Origin: Pseudomonas sp. M47T1
GTDB taxonomy: Bacteria; Pseudomonadota; Gammaproteobacteria; Pseudomonadales; Pseudomonadaceae
Direction: 5' to 3'
Assembly (NCBI RefSeq): GCF_000263855.1
Contig: NZ_AJWX01000002.1
Span: forward strand, 186,001-250,000
DNA length: 64,000 nt
In this document: in pieces, positions 35,208 through 43,436 of the stretch
Layout of the letters: every line of letters starts with the position of its first letter
Numbering within the stretch: position 1 is the stretch's first letter
Notes under the pieces: model-generated
The model's database searches: none
What the model was told of the DNA's origin: nothing
Seen by the model: only the letters and a program-made list of their open reading frames with translations
Program-made: the position numbers and the translations under genes

Positions 35208-36401
35208 TCAGACGCGAAATACATGTTTGAGGTAGGTCACGAAGTTCTCGTCCAGGCACTGGGTCTTGCCCGGCGTGTCGGAAATCTTCGCCACCGGATG
35301 GCCGTTGCAGGCGGTCATCTTGATCACGATGTTCATGGGCTCCACCCCTGGAATGTCGCACGTCAGGTTGGTGCCGATGCCAAAGCTTACATTGATCCGC
35401 CCGTGCAGCGCTCTATACAGTTCCAGCGCCTTGGGCATATTCAGGCCGTCGGAGAAGATCAGGGTCTTGCTGAGCGGGTCGATGCCCAGGCTTTCATAGT
35501 GCCGTATGGCCTTTTCCGCCCACTGCAGCGGGTCACCCGAGTCGTGGCGCAGGCCGTCGAAGAGCTTGGCGAAGTACAGGTCGAAGTCGTTGAGAAAGGC
35601 GTTCATGGTGATGCAGTCGGTCAGGGCAATGCCCAGCAGGCCGCGGTATTCGCGCACCCAGCAGTCCAGGGCGGCGATCTGGCTGTCGATCAGCCGCGGG
35701 CCCAGTTGCTGGTGGGCCATGAACCATTCGTGGGCCATGGTGCCAATGGGTTTCACGTCCAGCTCGCGGGCCAGGTGCACGTTACTGGTGCCCACGAAAC
35801 GCCCGGGGAAGTCGCGCTTGAGGATATGCACTACCTCTTCCTGAACCCGGTAGGAAAAGCGCCGGCGGGTGCCGAAGTCGGCCAGCTGGAAGCCGCTGAG
35901 CTCGGCCGCGCTGGCCTCACCCTTGAGCCAGTCCAGCTTGTTGTACAGGTGCTCGGAGGCCTGCTCTATTACCACGTCCCGGTAGCGATAACGGTTGCGC
36001 ACCTCACTGATGATGGCCAGCAGCGGGATTTCGTACAGGATCACGTGCAGCCAGGGCCCGCGCAGGCGTATGCACAGCTGGCCGCTTTCAATGCTGGTGT
36101 GCACATAGCGCAGGTTGAAGCGGAACAGGCTCAGGAAGCGGATGAAGTCTGGCTTCATGAACGGGATGCGCTCCAGGAAGGCCAGTTGGTCGTGGGTGAT
36201 GGACATGTCGGCCAGCCGCTCGATCTGGTAGCGGATCTCGGCCAGGTACGGGGTCAGGTCCTCGGCGTTGCGGCAGCGAAACTCCCATTCCACCTCGGCG
36301 TTGGGGTAGTTGTGCAGCACGGCCTGCATCATGGTCAATTTGTAGAAATCGGTGTCCAGCAGGTTCTGCACGATACGGTCGGCGAAAACGCTCTCGGCCA
36401 T
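35208..36401 (-). CDS. pncB: Nicotinate phosphoribosyltransferase
   Basis: The 397-aa enzyme makes nicotinate mononucleotide from nicotinate and PRPP in the Preiss-Handler salvage pathway. Typical stretches are [20 protein letters not shown] at the N-terminus, [26 protein letters not shown] and [14 protein letters not shown]. It begins two bases after the pncA stop, so the two are cotranscribed, and nadE follows. Confidence 0.96.
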   Translation of the reverse strand: MAESVFADRIVQNLLDTDFYKLTMMQAVLHNYPNAEVEWEFRCRNAEDLTPYLAEIRYQIERLADMSITHDQLAFLERIPFMKPDFIRFLSLFRFNLRYVHTSIESGQLCIRLRGPWLHVILYEIPLLAIISEVRNRYRYRDVVIEQASEHLYNKLDWLKGEASAAELSGFQLADFGTRRRFSYRVQEEVVHILKRDFPGRFVGTSNVHLARELDVKPIGTMAHEWFMAHQQLGPRLIDSQIAALDCWVREYRGLLGIALTDCITMNAFLNDFDLYFAKLFDGLRHDSGDPLQWAEKAIRHYESLGIDPLSKTLIFSDGLNMPKALELYRALHGRINVSFGIGTNLTCDIPGVEPMNIVIKMTACNGHPVAKISDTPGKTQCLDENFVTYLKHVFRV

Positions 36402-36403
36402 GG

Positions 36404-37042
36404 TCAGGCTTCCTTGTTCATGGCAGCGGCCAGGTCGGCGGCGCTGGCGTAGAGTTCGATGCCCTCGGCCTGCATCTGCTGGCAGGCCGCCTGGGCCGTG
36501 GTGTCAGCGATGGCGCGGCAGGCGGGCAGGTAAACGCCGACCCTGAAACCGGCACGATGCAGTTGCAGGGCCGTGGTCTTGACGCAGTAGTCCAGGGCCA
36601 GGCCGCCCACCAGCACGTAATCCACGGCTTGCTGGCGCAGGAACTCGATGGCGCCGGTGCTGCGGGTGTCGGCCAGGTCGTGGTAGCAGGCGCCGTAGGG
36701 GTGCAGGTCCGGCTCGATGCCCTTCCATACGAAGAAGTCGTAGTCCAGTGGCTTGGGCAACTCGTCCAGCAGTTCAAAACCGGGCGTGCCGGGCACGCAG
36801 TGGCTGACCCAGGTGATGTCGGCGTTGGGCAGGCCCAGCGGTTGCAGCATCTTGTCCGGGCTGTCCACCACCCACGCGGCGCTGGGTGAATGGGCGTCCT
36901 TGCTGCCCAGGCGCAGGCTGGCAAACGAGGCCAGGTGGTTGAGTGCCGCGCCGATCAGATGGCCTTCGGGCACCGGCAGCTCGGCCGGACAGAGGGGCGT
37001 GAAGCCCTTTTGGGCATCGATGTCGAAACTGGCGATCTTCAT
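36404..37042 (-). CDS. pncA: Nicotinamidase-type cysteine hydrolase
   Basis: The 212-aa isochorismatase-fold enzyme probably deamidates nicotinamide to nicotinate, feeding PncB next door. The catalytic triad elements are visible: Asp near the N-terminus (FDIDAQKGF), the Lys region ([15 protein letters not shown]) and the Cys in [13 protein letters not shown]. Context in the NrtR-controlled NAD salvage cluster supports this substrate. It leads the pncA-pncB-nadE unit. Confidence 0.9.
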   Translation of the reverse strand: MKIASFDIDAQKGFTPLCPAELPVPEGHLIGAALNHLASFASLRLGSKDAHSPSAAWVVDSPDKMLQPLGLPNADITWVSHCVPGTPGFELLDELPKPLDYDFFVWKGIEPDLHPYGACYHDLADTRSTGAIEFLRQQAVDYVLVGGLALDYCVKTTALQLHRAGFRVGVYLPACRAIADTTAQAACQQMQAEGIELYASAADLAAAMNKEA

Positions 37043-37070
37043 GGGGGCAACTCCTTGCAGCGCTGTGCGT

Positions 37071-37103
37071 GACTACATATTCCACCTGATGTAATATGTG
37101 GTC
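37071..37103 (-). promoter_or_regulatory. Palindromic operator over the pncA promoter (probable NrtR site)
   Basis: GACTACATATT and AATATGTGGTC are inverted arms (10 of 11 bases matching) separated by 11 nt, 29 bp upstream of pncA. A TTGACC (-35 like) on the minus strand overlaps the outer arm. The place between the divergent NAD salvage genes and nrtR makes it the best candidate for the NrtR operator, with repression by promoter blocking. The NrtR assignment is inference. Confidence 0.6.
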
Positions 37104-37140
37104 AAGCAAAATTATTTCGGGTTGATCGACAGTGTTTTAT

Positions 37141-37227
37141 GTGGGAGCGCGCTCTGCCCGCGAATCAGGCGCCGCGTATCTTCAGCGCCAACCAGCTGTC
37201 ATCTTCGCGGGCAGAGCCCGCTCCCAC
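37141..37227. repeat. REPIN-type palindrome between operator and nrtR
   Basis: GTGGGAGCGCGCTCTGCCCG (continuing CGAA) pairs with TTCGCGGGCAGAGCCCGCTC (continuing CCAC) with one mismatch in 24 bp around a 39-nt centre. It ends 34 bp before the nrtR start, so it lies in or next to the nrtR leader. Confidence 0.88.
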
Positions 37228-37261
37228 AAATACCTCTCAGCCGTGCACTGAAGGGATGGAT

Positions 37262-37954
37262 ATGAACAACGCCCAGATACTCGCCAGCGTCGACATCGTC
37301 GCCCTGCGCCTCACCGCCCCGCAGCGCCTGGAACTGCTGCTGATCCGCCGTGCCCGCGAGCCGTTCATAGAGCAATGGGCGCTGCCCGGCGTGCTGGTCA
37401 ACGGCCGTTGCGCCGACGCCAGCCTGGATGCCGCCGCCGCTCGCGCCCTGGACGAAAAGGCGCGGGTGGCGCCCCCGCACCTGGAGCAGGTGGCCACGGT
37501 GGGTAGCGCTTCGCGGGACCCGCGTGGCTGGTCCATGAGCACTATCTACCTGGCGCTGCTGTGTCCCACCACCGGGCTTGAGGGCGACGACTTGCGCTTT
37601 ATCGACCTGGACGAGGTGCTGGAAGGCAGGCAACCGCTGCCTTTCGACCATGCCGCGCTGGTGGCCCAGGCCTATGCCCGGCTGACCGCCAAGGCGGTGT
37701 ACACGGCGTTGCCCCTGCACCTGCTGCAACCACGCTTTACCGTGACCGAGGCCCTGGCCGCCTTTGAGGCCTGCCTGGGCCAGGCGGTGCAACACACCAC
37801 CTTGCGCGGCAGGCTGGAGCGCATGAAGGAAAAGGGCTGGATCGTCGACACCGGCGAGAAGAACCGGCCGCCCATGGGCCGCCCGCAGACCTTGCTGGAA
37901 CACCGCCCAGAGCCGGGCAGGGTGTTCGTTTTCGACCGCAGCGTGCTGGTGTAA
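37262..37954 (+). CDS. nrtR: Nudix-related transcriptional regulator NrtR
   Basis: The 230-aa protein joins an N-terminal Nudix-like domain (residues about 1-140, without a full catalytic Nudix box) to a C-terminal winged helix that includes LRGRLERMKEKGWIVDTG. NrtR binds ADP-ribose and represses NAD salvage genes when NAD turnover is low. The divergent pncA-pncB-nadE genes fit this exactly. AAGGG precedes the chosen ATG by six bases; an ATG two codons earlier is too close to it. Confidence 0.9.
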   Translation: MNNAQILASVDIVALRLTAPQRLELLLIRRAREPFIEQWALPGVLVNGRCADASLDAAAARALDEKARVAPPHLEQVATVGSASRDPRGWSMSTIYLALLCPTTGLEGDDLRFIDLDEVLEGRQPLPFDHAALVAQAYARLTAKAVYTALPLHLLQPRFTVTEALAAFEACLGQAVQHTTLRGRLERMKEKGWIVDTGEKNRPPMGRPQTLLEHRPEPGRVFVFDRSVLV

Positions 37955-37977
37955 TCACCACCTGTCACATGTTTCAC

Positions 37978-37996
37978 GTTGTTGGGAATCATTAGC
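37978..37996 (+). promoter_or_regulatory. Fur-box-like site upstream of ABC importer
   Basis: GTTGTTGGGAATCATTAGC matches the 19-bp Fur consensus at 13 positions, including an unbroken AATCATTA block. It lies 45 bp before the binding-protein gene, where iron-dependent repression would act. Confidence 0.5.
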
Positions 37997-38041
37997 AGTT
38001 AAAATCGCCAGCGATTTTCATTGCCCACACCGAGGTCCCCG

Positions 38042-39187
38042 ATGCGTTGCCGTGCAAACCGCTCCCTCCGTGCCACCGGCTGGCTCACCGCCGTGGCGTT
38101 CAGCCTTTTCAGCCCGCTGCTGTTGGCCCAGACCGTCACCGATATCGCCGGGCGTACCGTGCAGGTGCCAGACAACCCTCAGCACGTGCTGCTGGGCGAG
38201 GGGCGGATGATCTACGCCATGGCGCTGCTGGAGGGCAAGCAGCCGTTCAAGCGAGTGGCGGGCTGGCAGGGCGAGCTGAGTTCGGCGGACAAGCCCGGCT
38301 ATGATGCCTTCAAGGCCATCTACCCGGGCATTGCCAAGGTACCCACCATTGGCACTACCTCCGAGGCCAGCGTCAGCGCCGAGAAGGTCCTGGCCCTGAA
38401 CCCCGATGTGGCCATCTTCGGCATTGCCGGTCACGGCCCGGGCCTGGACAACCCCATCGTCAAGCAACTGCAGGACGCCGGCATTGCGGTAGTGTTCATC
38501 GATTTCCGCCAGCACCCCCTGCAGAACACCGTGCCCAGCATGCGCCTGCTGGGCAAGGTGCTGCACCGCGAGCCTCAGGCCCAGGCCTATGTGGACTTCT
38601 ACCAGCAACACCTCAAGCGGGTGCAGGACGTGGTTAGCAAGGTCCCTCAAGACCAGCGCCCCACGGTGTTCATCGAGATGCTCGCCGGCGTCGGCAAGGG
38701 TGGCATTGCCTGCTGCCACACCGCAGGCAATGGCAACATGGGCGACTTCATCGAGGCTGCCGGTGGCAACAACATCGCCGCCGGCCTGCTGCCCGGCATT
38801 ATCGGTGACATCAACCTGGAAAAGCTGATCGCCGCCGATCCGCGCTTCTACCTGGTTGACGGAACGCGCGACAACACCTCGACCAACGCCGGTTACAAGG
38901 CCGGTATTGGCGTGAGCGAGGCCAATGCCCGCGCGAGCATGCAGACGTTGGTGGCCCGCGAGGGCATCAGCAGCCTGACCGCCGTGAAGGAAGGCCGCGT
39001 GCATGGCGTGTGGCACAACTTCTACAACTCGCCGCTGAACATTCTGGCGGTGGAAGCCATGGCCAAGTGGTTCTACCCGCAGCAGTTCAAGGACCTGGAC
39101 CCCCACCAGACCCAGGCCGAGCTGCAGAAGATGCTGCCTGAAGACATCAGCGGCGCGTTCTGGGCTGACCTCAAGGCCGCCCCATGA
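38042..39187 (+). CDS. Iron/haem-type ABC transporter substrate-binding protein
   Basis: The 381-aa protein has a signal peptide (LTAVAFSLFSPLLLAQ) and the periplasmic-binding-protein type 2 (TroA/FecB) fold with TVTDIAGRTVQVPDNPQHVL at the start of the mature part. It is the receptor of a FecBCD-type importer for a ferric siderophore, haem or related chelate; the ligand cannot be told from sequence. The start has GAGG seven bases upstream. It overlaps the permease gene by 4 nt. The nearby Fur-like site supports iron. Confidence 0.85.
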   Translation: MRCRANRSLRATGWLTAVAFSLFSPLLLAQTVTDIAGRTVQVPDNPQHVLLGEGRMIYAMALLEGKQPFKRVAGWQGELSSADKPGYDAFKAIYPGIAKVPTIGTTSEASVSAEKVLALNPDVAIFGIAGHGPGLDNPIVKQLQDAGIAVVFIDFRQHPLQNTVPSMRLLGKVLHREPQAQAYVDFYQQHLKRVQDVVSKVPQDQRPTVFIEMLAGVGKGGIACCHTAGNGNMGDFIEAAGGNNIAAGLLPGIIGDINLEKLIAADPRFYLVDGTRDNTSTNAGYKAGIGVSEANARASMQTLVAREGISSLTAVKEGRVHGVWHNFYNSPLNILAVEAMAKWFYPQQFKDLDPHQTQAELQKMLPEDISGAFWADLKAAP

Positions 39188-40242
39188 ACATGGCGGTCAT
39201 GCACGAGCAGGCGATCTTGGACGACTATCGCCGAGTGCTGCGCCGCCGCCTGTTGCTGCTGGCGTTGTTCGCGGTGGCCATCGTTGCGTCGCTGGTGCTG
39301 GACTTTACCCTGGGCCCTTCGGGCCTGACCCTGCATGACCTGTGGCAGACCCTGCTGCACAAGGCCTCGGTCAGCCCCGGCCAGCAAGTCATCGTCTGGA
39401 GCATTCGCCTGCCCCAGTCCCTGATGGCCGTGTTGGTGGGCGCAGCCCTGGGCCTGGCCGGCGCCGAGATGCAGACCATCCTCAACAACCCGCTGGCCAG
39501 CCCGTTCACCTTGGGCGTGTCCCATGCGGCGGCGTTCGGCGCGGCGTTGGCCATTGTGCTCAACCTGGGCATTCCCGGCGTGCCGGACGAATGGCTGGTG
39601 GCAATCAATGCGTTTGTGTTTGCCCTGGTTGCCACGATGCTGCTCGACCTGCTGGCGCGCTGGCGCAAGGCCGATACCAGCGTGGTGGTGCTGTTCGGCA
39701 TTGCCCTGGGCTTCACCTTTGGTGCGCTGGTGTCGCTGATCCAGTTCGTGGCCACCGAGGACTCCCTGCAAGCACTGGTGTTCTGGACCCTAGGCAGCCT
39801 GGCCCGCGCCAGCTGGATGAAGGTGGGGTTGTTGGCGCTGGCGTTGGTGGTGGCTTTGCCGCTGGCCTTGCGCCGTGCCTGGCAGCTCACGGCGCTGCGC
39901 CTGGGCGAGGATCGCGCGGCCAGCTTTGGTATCGACGTGAAGCGCCTGCGTTTGGGCACTTTGCTGCGGGTCAGCGTGCTGTCTGCGCTGGCTGTGGCCT
40001 TCGTGGGCACCATCGGCTTCATTGGCTTGGTGGGCCCGCACATTGCCCGCCTGCTGTTCGGTGAGGACCACCGCTTTTACCTGCCTGGCAGTGCCCTGGC
40101 GGGTGCGTTGATCCTGTCGCTGGCGTCGGTGGCGTCGAAGAACATCATTCCCGGGGTGCTGATTCCGGTGGGTATCGTCACCTCGCTGGTGGGTATTCCG
40201 TTCTTCCTGTCGATTGTGCTGCGCCGCAATGGAGGCCAATGA
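39184..40242 (+). CDS. ABC transporter permease, FecCD family
   Basis: The 352-aa protein has about ten hydrophobic helices and the FecCD signatures RLPQSLMAVLVGAALGLAG, NNPLASPFTLGVSHAAAFG and TIGFIGLVGPHIARLLFGEDHR, the last being the coupling region to the ATPase. It forms the membrane channel of the importer encoded with its neighbours. Both ends overlap adjacent genes by 4 nt. Confidence 0.93.
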   Translation: MNMAVMHEQAILDDYRRVLRRRLLLLALFAVAIVASLVLDFTLGPSGLTLHDLWQTLLHKASVSPGQQVIVWSIRLPQSLMAVLVGAALGLAGAEMQTILNNPLASPFTLGVSHAAAFGAALAIVLNLGIPGVPDEWLVAINAFVFALVATMLLDLLARWRKADTSVVVLFGIALGFTFGALVSLIQFVATEDSLQALVFWTLGSLARASWMKVGLLALALVVALPLALRRAWQLTALRLGEDRAASFGIDVKRLRLGTLLRVSVLSALAVAFVGTIGFIGLVGPHIARLLFGEDHRFYLPGSALAGALILSLASVASKNIIPGVLIPVGIVTSLVGIPFFLSIVLRRNGGQ

Positions 40243-41018
40243 TGAGCGCTCATGAACTTGAAATCCGCCAGTTGGACGTCAGTTATGGCAAGCGGCGGAT
40301 CATCGAGCAGTTGTCGCTGGCAGGCATTGGCCACGGTCAGGTCACGGCGCTGCTGGGGCCCAACGGCAGTGGCAAGTCGACCTTGCTCAAGGCCATCGCC
40401 GGCCTGACCGTGGCCAACGGCCAGGTGTTGCTGGACGGCAGCGACCTGCTGGCGGCCAGTTACGCCAGCCGCGCCGAGCGCGTGGTGTACCTGCCGCAAA
40501 GCCTGCCGGCCAGTGTGCACCTGCGGGTGTTCGAGTCGTTGCTGGTGGCCCGTCGTGCCAGCGGCAACACCCCGCGCCAGCAGGACATCGATGAGGCGAG
40601 GGCATTGCTGGAGCGGTTGGGTATTGCCAACCTGGCCATGAGCTTTCTGGACCAGCTGTCGGGCGGCCAGAAACAACTGGTGGGCCTGGCCCAGGCGTTG
40701 ATTCGCAAGCCGGTGCTGTTGCTGCTGGATGAGCCATTGAGCGCGCTGGACCTGAACCACCAGTTCCATGTGATGGAAGTGATTGGCCAGGAAACCCGCG
40801 AGCGCAACATGGTGACGTTGATCGTGTTGCACGACATCAATATCAGCCTGCGTCAGACCGATCGGGTATTGATGCTCAAGGACGGGCGGTTGATGGCCCA
40901 TGGGGCGCCGGCGCAGGTGATCGACGGGGACAGCCTGGCGGCGGTGTATGGCGTGCGCGGGCGGGTGGAGCGCTGCAGTCAGGGCAATGCCCAAGTGATG
41001 ATCGACGGGTTGGTATAA
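40239..41018 (+). CDS. ABC transporter ATP-binding protein, iron chelate type
   Basis: The 259-aa ATPase has Walker A GPNGSGKST, Q-loop LPQSLP, signature LSGGQKQLV, Walker B VLLLLDEP and the switch His in VLHDIN. It energises the FecCD-type permease upstream, whose stop overlaps its start (ATGA). No further gene follows in this unit; a REP hairpin lies 29 bp beyond the stop. Confidence 0.94.
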   Translation: MMSAHELEIRQLDVSYGKRRIIEQLSLAGIGHGQVTALLGPNGSGKSTLLKAIAGLTVANGQVLLDGSDLLAASYASRAERVVYLPQSLPASVHLRVFESLLVARRASGNTPRQQDIDEARALLERLGIANLAMSFLDQLSGGQKQLVGLAQALIRKPVLLLLDEPLSALDLNHQFHVMEVIGQETRERNMVTLIVLHDINISLRQTDRVLMLKDGRLMAHGAPAQVIDGDSLAAVYGVRGRVERCSQGNAQVMIDGLV

Positions 41019-41046
41019 AGCCTTCTACGCGGCTATTGCGTTGCTT

Positions 41047-41077
41047 GTGTGGTAGCGGGCTCTGCCCGCTCCCACAC
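41047..41077. repeat. Single REP hairpin
   Basis: GTGTGGTAGCGGG and CCCGCTCCCACAC form a nearly perfect stem around a short CTCTG loop. It lies between the convergent ABC ATPase and cmoB genes, and could end transcription from either side. Confidence 0.85.
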
Positions 41078-41087
41078 ATCAGGCCGT

Positions 41088-42044
41088 TTACTTGCGGGCC
41101 TTGATCACGGCGCGCATCGGCGCTGGCAGGCCTTCGAGGGTGCGGCTGTGGTCGTTGGGGTCGAGGAAATCGCCCAGCGACTGGTATTTCATCCACTCGG
41201 TGCTGCGCTGTTCCTGCACGGTGGTGATGCTCACGTCCACGCATTCGATGTCGCTGAACCCTGCGCGGCGCAGCCACAGCTCCAGGGCAGGCACCGACGG
41301 CAGGAACCATACATTGCGCATTTGTGCGTAGCGGTCCTCGGGCACCAGCACCTGGTGTTTGTCGCCAGGCACCACCAGGGTTTCCAGCACCAGTTCGCCA
41401 CCTTTGACCAGGCAGTCCTTGAGCGCCAGCAGGTGCTCGATGGGCGAGCGGCGATGGTAGAACACACCCATGGAAAACACTGTGTCGAAGCCTTCCAGGT
41501 TCGCCGGCAGGTCTTCCAGGGCGAAGGGCAGGTGCCAGGCGGGCAGGTCCGGCAGAAAACGTTGCACGGCCTGGAACTGGCAGAAGAACAGCCAGTTGGG
41601 GTCTACGCCAATGACGCTGTCGGCGCCGGCGCCGAGCATGCGCCATTGGTAGTAACCGTTGCCGCAACCCACGTCCAGCACGCGCTTGCCTTTGAGGTCC
41701 AGGTGCGGGGCCACCCGCGACCATTTCCAGTCCGAGCGCCATTCGGTGTCCACGTGCACGCCGAACAGGTTGAACGGCCCCTTGCGCCAGGGCGACAGGC
41801 CCATCAGGGCATCGTGCATCTGCTGGCGGGTGGCGTCGTCGCAGGCGCAGTCCAGGGTGAGACTGTCGGTTAGCTCGATTTCGCTGGGTTGCACCGGCGG
41901 CAGGGCATTGAGCGCAGCTTGCCAGCGCTCCAGGTCACCGTGGCCTTTTTCCATCTTGGCGTCGAGCTGGGCTTGCAGGCCCTGGCTCCAGGGGGCCAGG
42001 GGCGTACCCGCCATGCGGCGGACCAGGGGGGCTAGATCAATCAT
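41088..42044 (-). CDS. cmoB: tRNA U34 carboxymethyltransferase CmoB
   Basis: The 318-aa enzyme transfers the carboxymethyl group of carboxy-SAM to 5-hydroxyuridine at tRNA position 34, forming cmo5U. The methyltransferase core has [20 protein letters not shown], and family elements include [16 protein letters not shown] and [11 protein letters not shown]. It overlaps cmoA, which makes the cofactor, by 4 nt. Confidence 0.96.
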   Translation of the reverse strand: MIDLAPLVRRMAGTPLAPWSQGLQAQLDAKMEKGHGDLERWQAALNALPPVQPSEIELTDSLTLDCACDDATRQQMHDALMGLSPWRKGPFNLFGVHVDTEWRSDWKWSRVAPHLDLKGKRVLDVGCGNGYYQWRMLGAGADSVIGVDPNWLFFCQFQAVQRFLPDLPAWHLPFALEDLPANLEGFDTVFSMGVFYHRRSPIEHLLALKDCLVKGGELVLETLVVPGDKHQVLVPEDRYAQMRNVWFLPSVPALELWLRRAGFSDIECVDVSITTVQEQRSTEWMKYQSLGDFLDPNDHSRTLEGLPAPMRAVIKARK

Positions 42045-42784
42045 GGCAGGGCAATCAACGAGGCAAAGTTAAGGCATTGGAACCAGGGCACGACCTTGGA
42101 GAAACCGGCGGCCAGCAGGCGTTCGCGGTTCTCTGCAAGGCTGTCGGGCTTCATCACGTTTTCGATGGCGCTGCGTTTCTGGGCAATTTCCAGTTCGCTG
42201 TAGCCATTGGCGCGCTTGAAGGCGATGTGCAGGTCGGTGAGCAGTTCGTGTTCCTGTTCATCGGCGAAGCGCAGCTTCTCCGACAGGATCAGCGCGCCGC
42301 CCGGCACCAGGGCCTGGCGAATGCGTTGCAGCAGGCCCAGGCGCTGGTCGGGGGCGATGAACTGCAGGGTGAAGTTCATGGCAATGACCGAGGCAGGCTG
42401 GAATGCCAGGCTGAGAATATCGCCGTCGATGACGTCAACCGGCAACAGCTCCTGGAACATCGAGTCCTGGGCGTTGAGGTATTCACGGCACCGCTCGACC
42501 ATGGCGCTGGAGTTGTCCACCGCGATCACCCGGCAGTCGTCCGTGCGCACATGGCGGCGCAGCGACTGGGTGACTGCGCCCAGCGAACTGCCCAGGTCAT
42601 ACAGGGCGGTGTGCGGCTGGGCGAACTGTGCGGCCAGCACGCCGAGGTTCTCGACGATGGTCGGGTAGCCGGGCACCGAACGCTTGATCATGTCCGGGAA
42701 CACCCGCACCACGTCTTCGTTGAAGACAAAGTCGGGCACTTGGGCCAGGGGCTGGGCGAAAATGCGGTCGGGTTCTTTGCTCAC
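42041..42784 (-). CDS. cmoA: Carboxy-S-adenosyl-L-methionine synthase CmoA
   Basis: The 247-aa enzyme converts SAM and prephenate to carboxy-SAM for CmoB. The N-terminal [21 protein letters not shown] and the cofactor loop [18 protein letters not shown] are characteristic. It starts at GTG and overlaps cmoB by 4 nt, a conserved pairing. Confidence 0.96.
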   Translation of the reverse strand: MSKEPDRIFAQPLAQVPDFVFNEDVVRVFPDMIKRSVPGYPTIVENLGVLAAQFAQPHTALYDLGSSLGAVTQSLRRHVRTDDCRVIAVDNSSAMVERCREYLNAQDSMFQELLPVDVIDGDILSLAFQPASVIAMNFTLQFIAPDQRLGLLQRIRQALVPGGALILSEKLRFADEQEHELLTDLHIAFKRANGYSELEIAQKRSAIENVMKPDSLAENRERLLAAGFSKVVPWFQCLNFASLIALP

Positions 42785-42862
42785 GGCGGTTCCGGCGGGT
42801 CGGTAAAAACGAGGGGCGGCATTTTAGCTGGATTGGCGGGTTATTGCAGGTGAGATGGACAA

Positions 42863-42934
42863 GCTGTGGGAGCAGGCCTGCCAGCGAACTGTTCGGGCCC
42901 CTGAAAAACCCGCTGGCAAGCCAGTTCCCACAGC
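42863..42934. repeat. REPIN-like palindrome (GCTGTGGGAGCAGGC arms)
   Basis: GCTGTGGGAGCAGGCCTGCC (continuing AGCG) pairs with CGCTGGCAAGCCAGTTCCCA (continuing CAGC) with about four mismatches in 24 bp. It is an older, diverged copy lying between cmoA and the inhibitor gene. Confidence 0.75.
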
Positions 42935-42938
42935 GCCG

Positions 42939-43331
42939 CTATTTCACTGTAATGGAACAATCGAAGACCTGCACCGGCTTCACCTCAGGCGCCCACGGCT
43001 GTTGCAACACCAGCAGCAATTGCCCATCGCCTGCGGCCTTGGCCTGGAAGCGCCACACCGATTGCCCGGCCGCGCCTACCAGGCCTGCGTCTTCAGGGTT
43101 GCTGTAGACCTCCGGGCTCAACACGCGCAGCACGCTGGGCGCAGGGTTCTGTACCAACCAGCGGTAGCCTGTGGTGGGGTTGCTGGGCAGGGTGAGGGTA
43201 AGGGTCTGGCCGTTGACCAGTTTCAGCGGGCATTCGCTTTGCTTGGCAAGGTCCACGTTGTGCGCGGGCTGTTGGGCGCAGGCGGCCAGCAGGGCAAGGC
43301 TGGCAGGCAGAAGAAGGCGGGCAGCGGTCAT
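42939..43331 (-). CDS. Chagasin-like (I42 family) protease inhibitor lipoprotein
   Basis: The 130-aa exported protein has a lipoprotein signal (LLLPASLALLAAC) and the chagasin/I42 motif SNPTTGYRW, which in this family inserts into cysteine-protease active sites. The C-terminal half has the expected beta-rich wording (GQSVWRFQAKAAGDGQLLLVL). Bacterial I42 proteins are thought to guard the periplasm or act on secreted proteases; the target is unknown here. GGAG lies six bases before the chosen ATG. Confidence 0.82.
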   Translation of the reverse strand: MTAARLLLPASLALLAACAQQPAHNVDLAKQSECPLKLVNGQTLTLTLPSNPTTGYRWLVQNPAPSVLRVLSPEVYSNPEDAGLVGAAGQSVWRFQAKAAGDGQLLLVLQQPWAPEVKPVQVFDCSITVK

Positions 43332-43388
43332 GGGCGGCTCCATGGGTGAACGGGATGGTCGCCAGCATAACCGAATGAAGGGGGCGTT

Positions 43389-43416
43389 GTAGCCGCTGCC
43401 GTCAGGCTGCGGCTAC
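43389..43416. repeat. Small REP-like hairpin downstream of lon
   Basis: GTAGCCGC and GCGGCTAC form a perfect 8-bp stem around TGCCGTCAGGCT. It lies 20 bp beyond the lon stop and may act as its terminator, though no T tract follows. Confidence 0.65.
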
Positions 43417-43436
43417 AGGATTTCGGCGGTCCGGGT

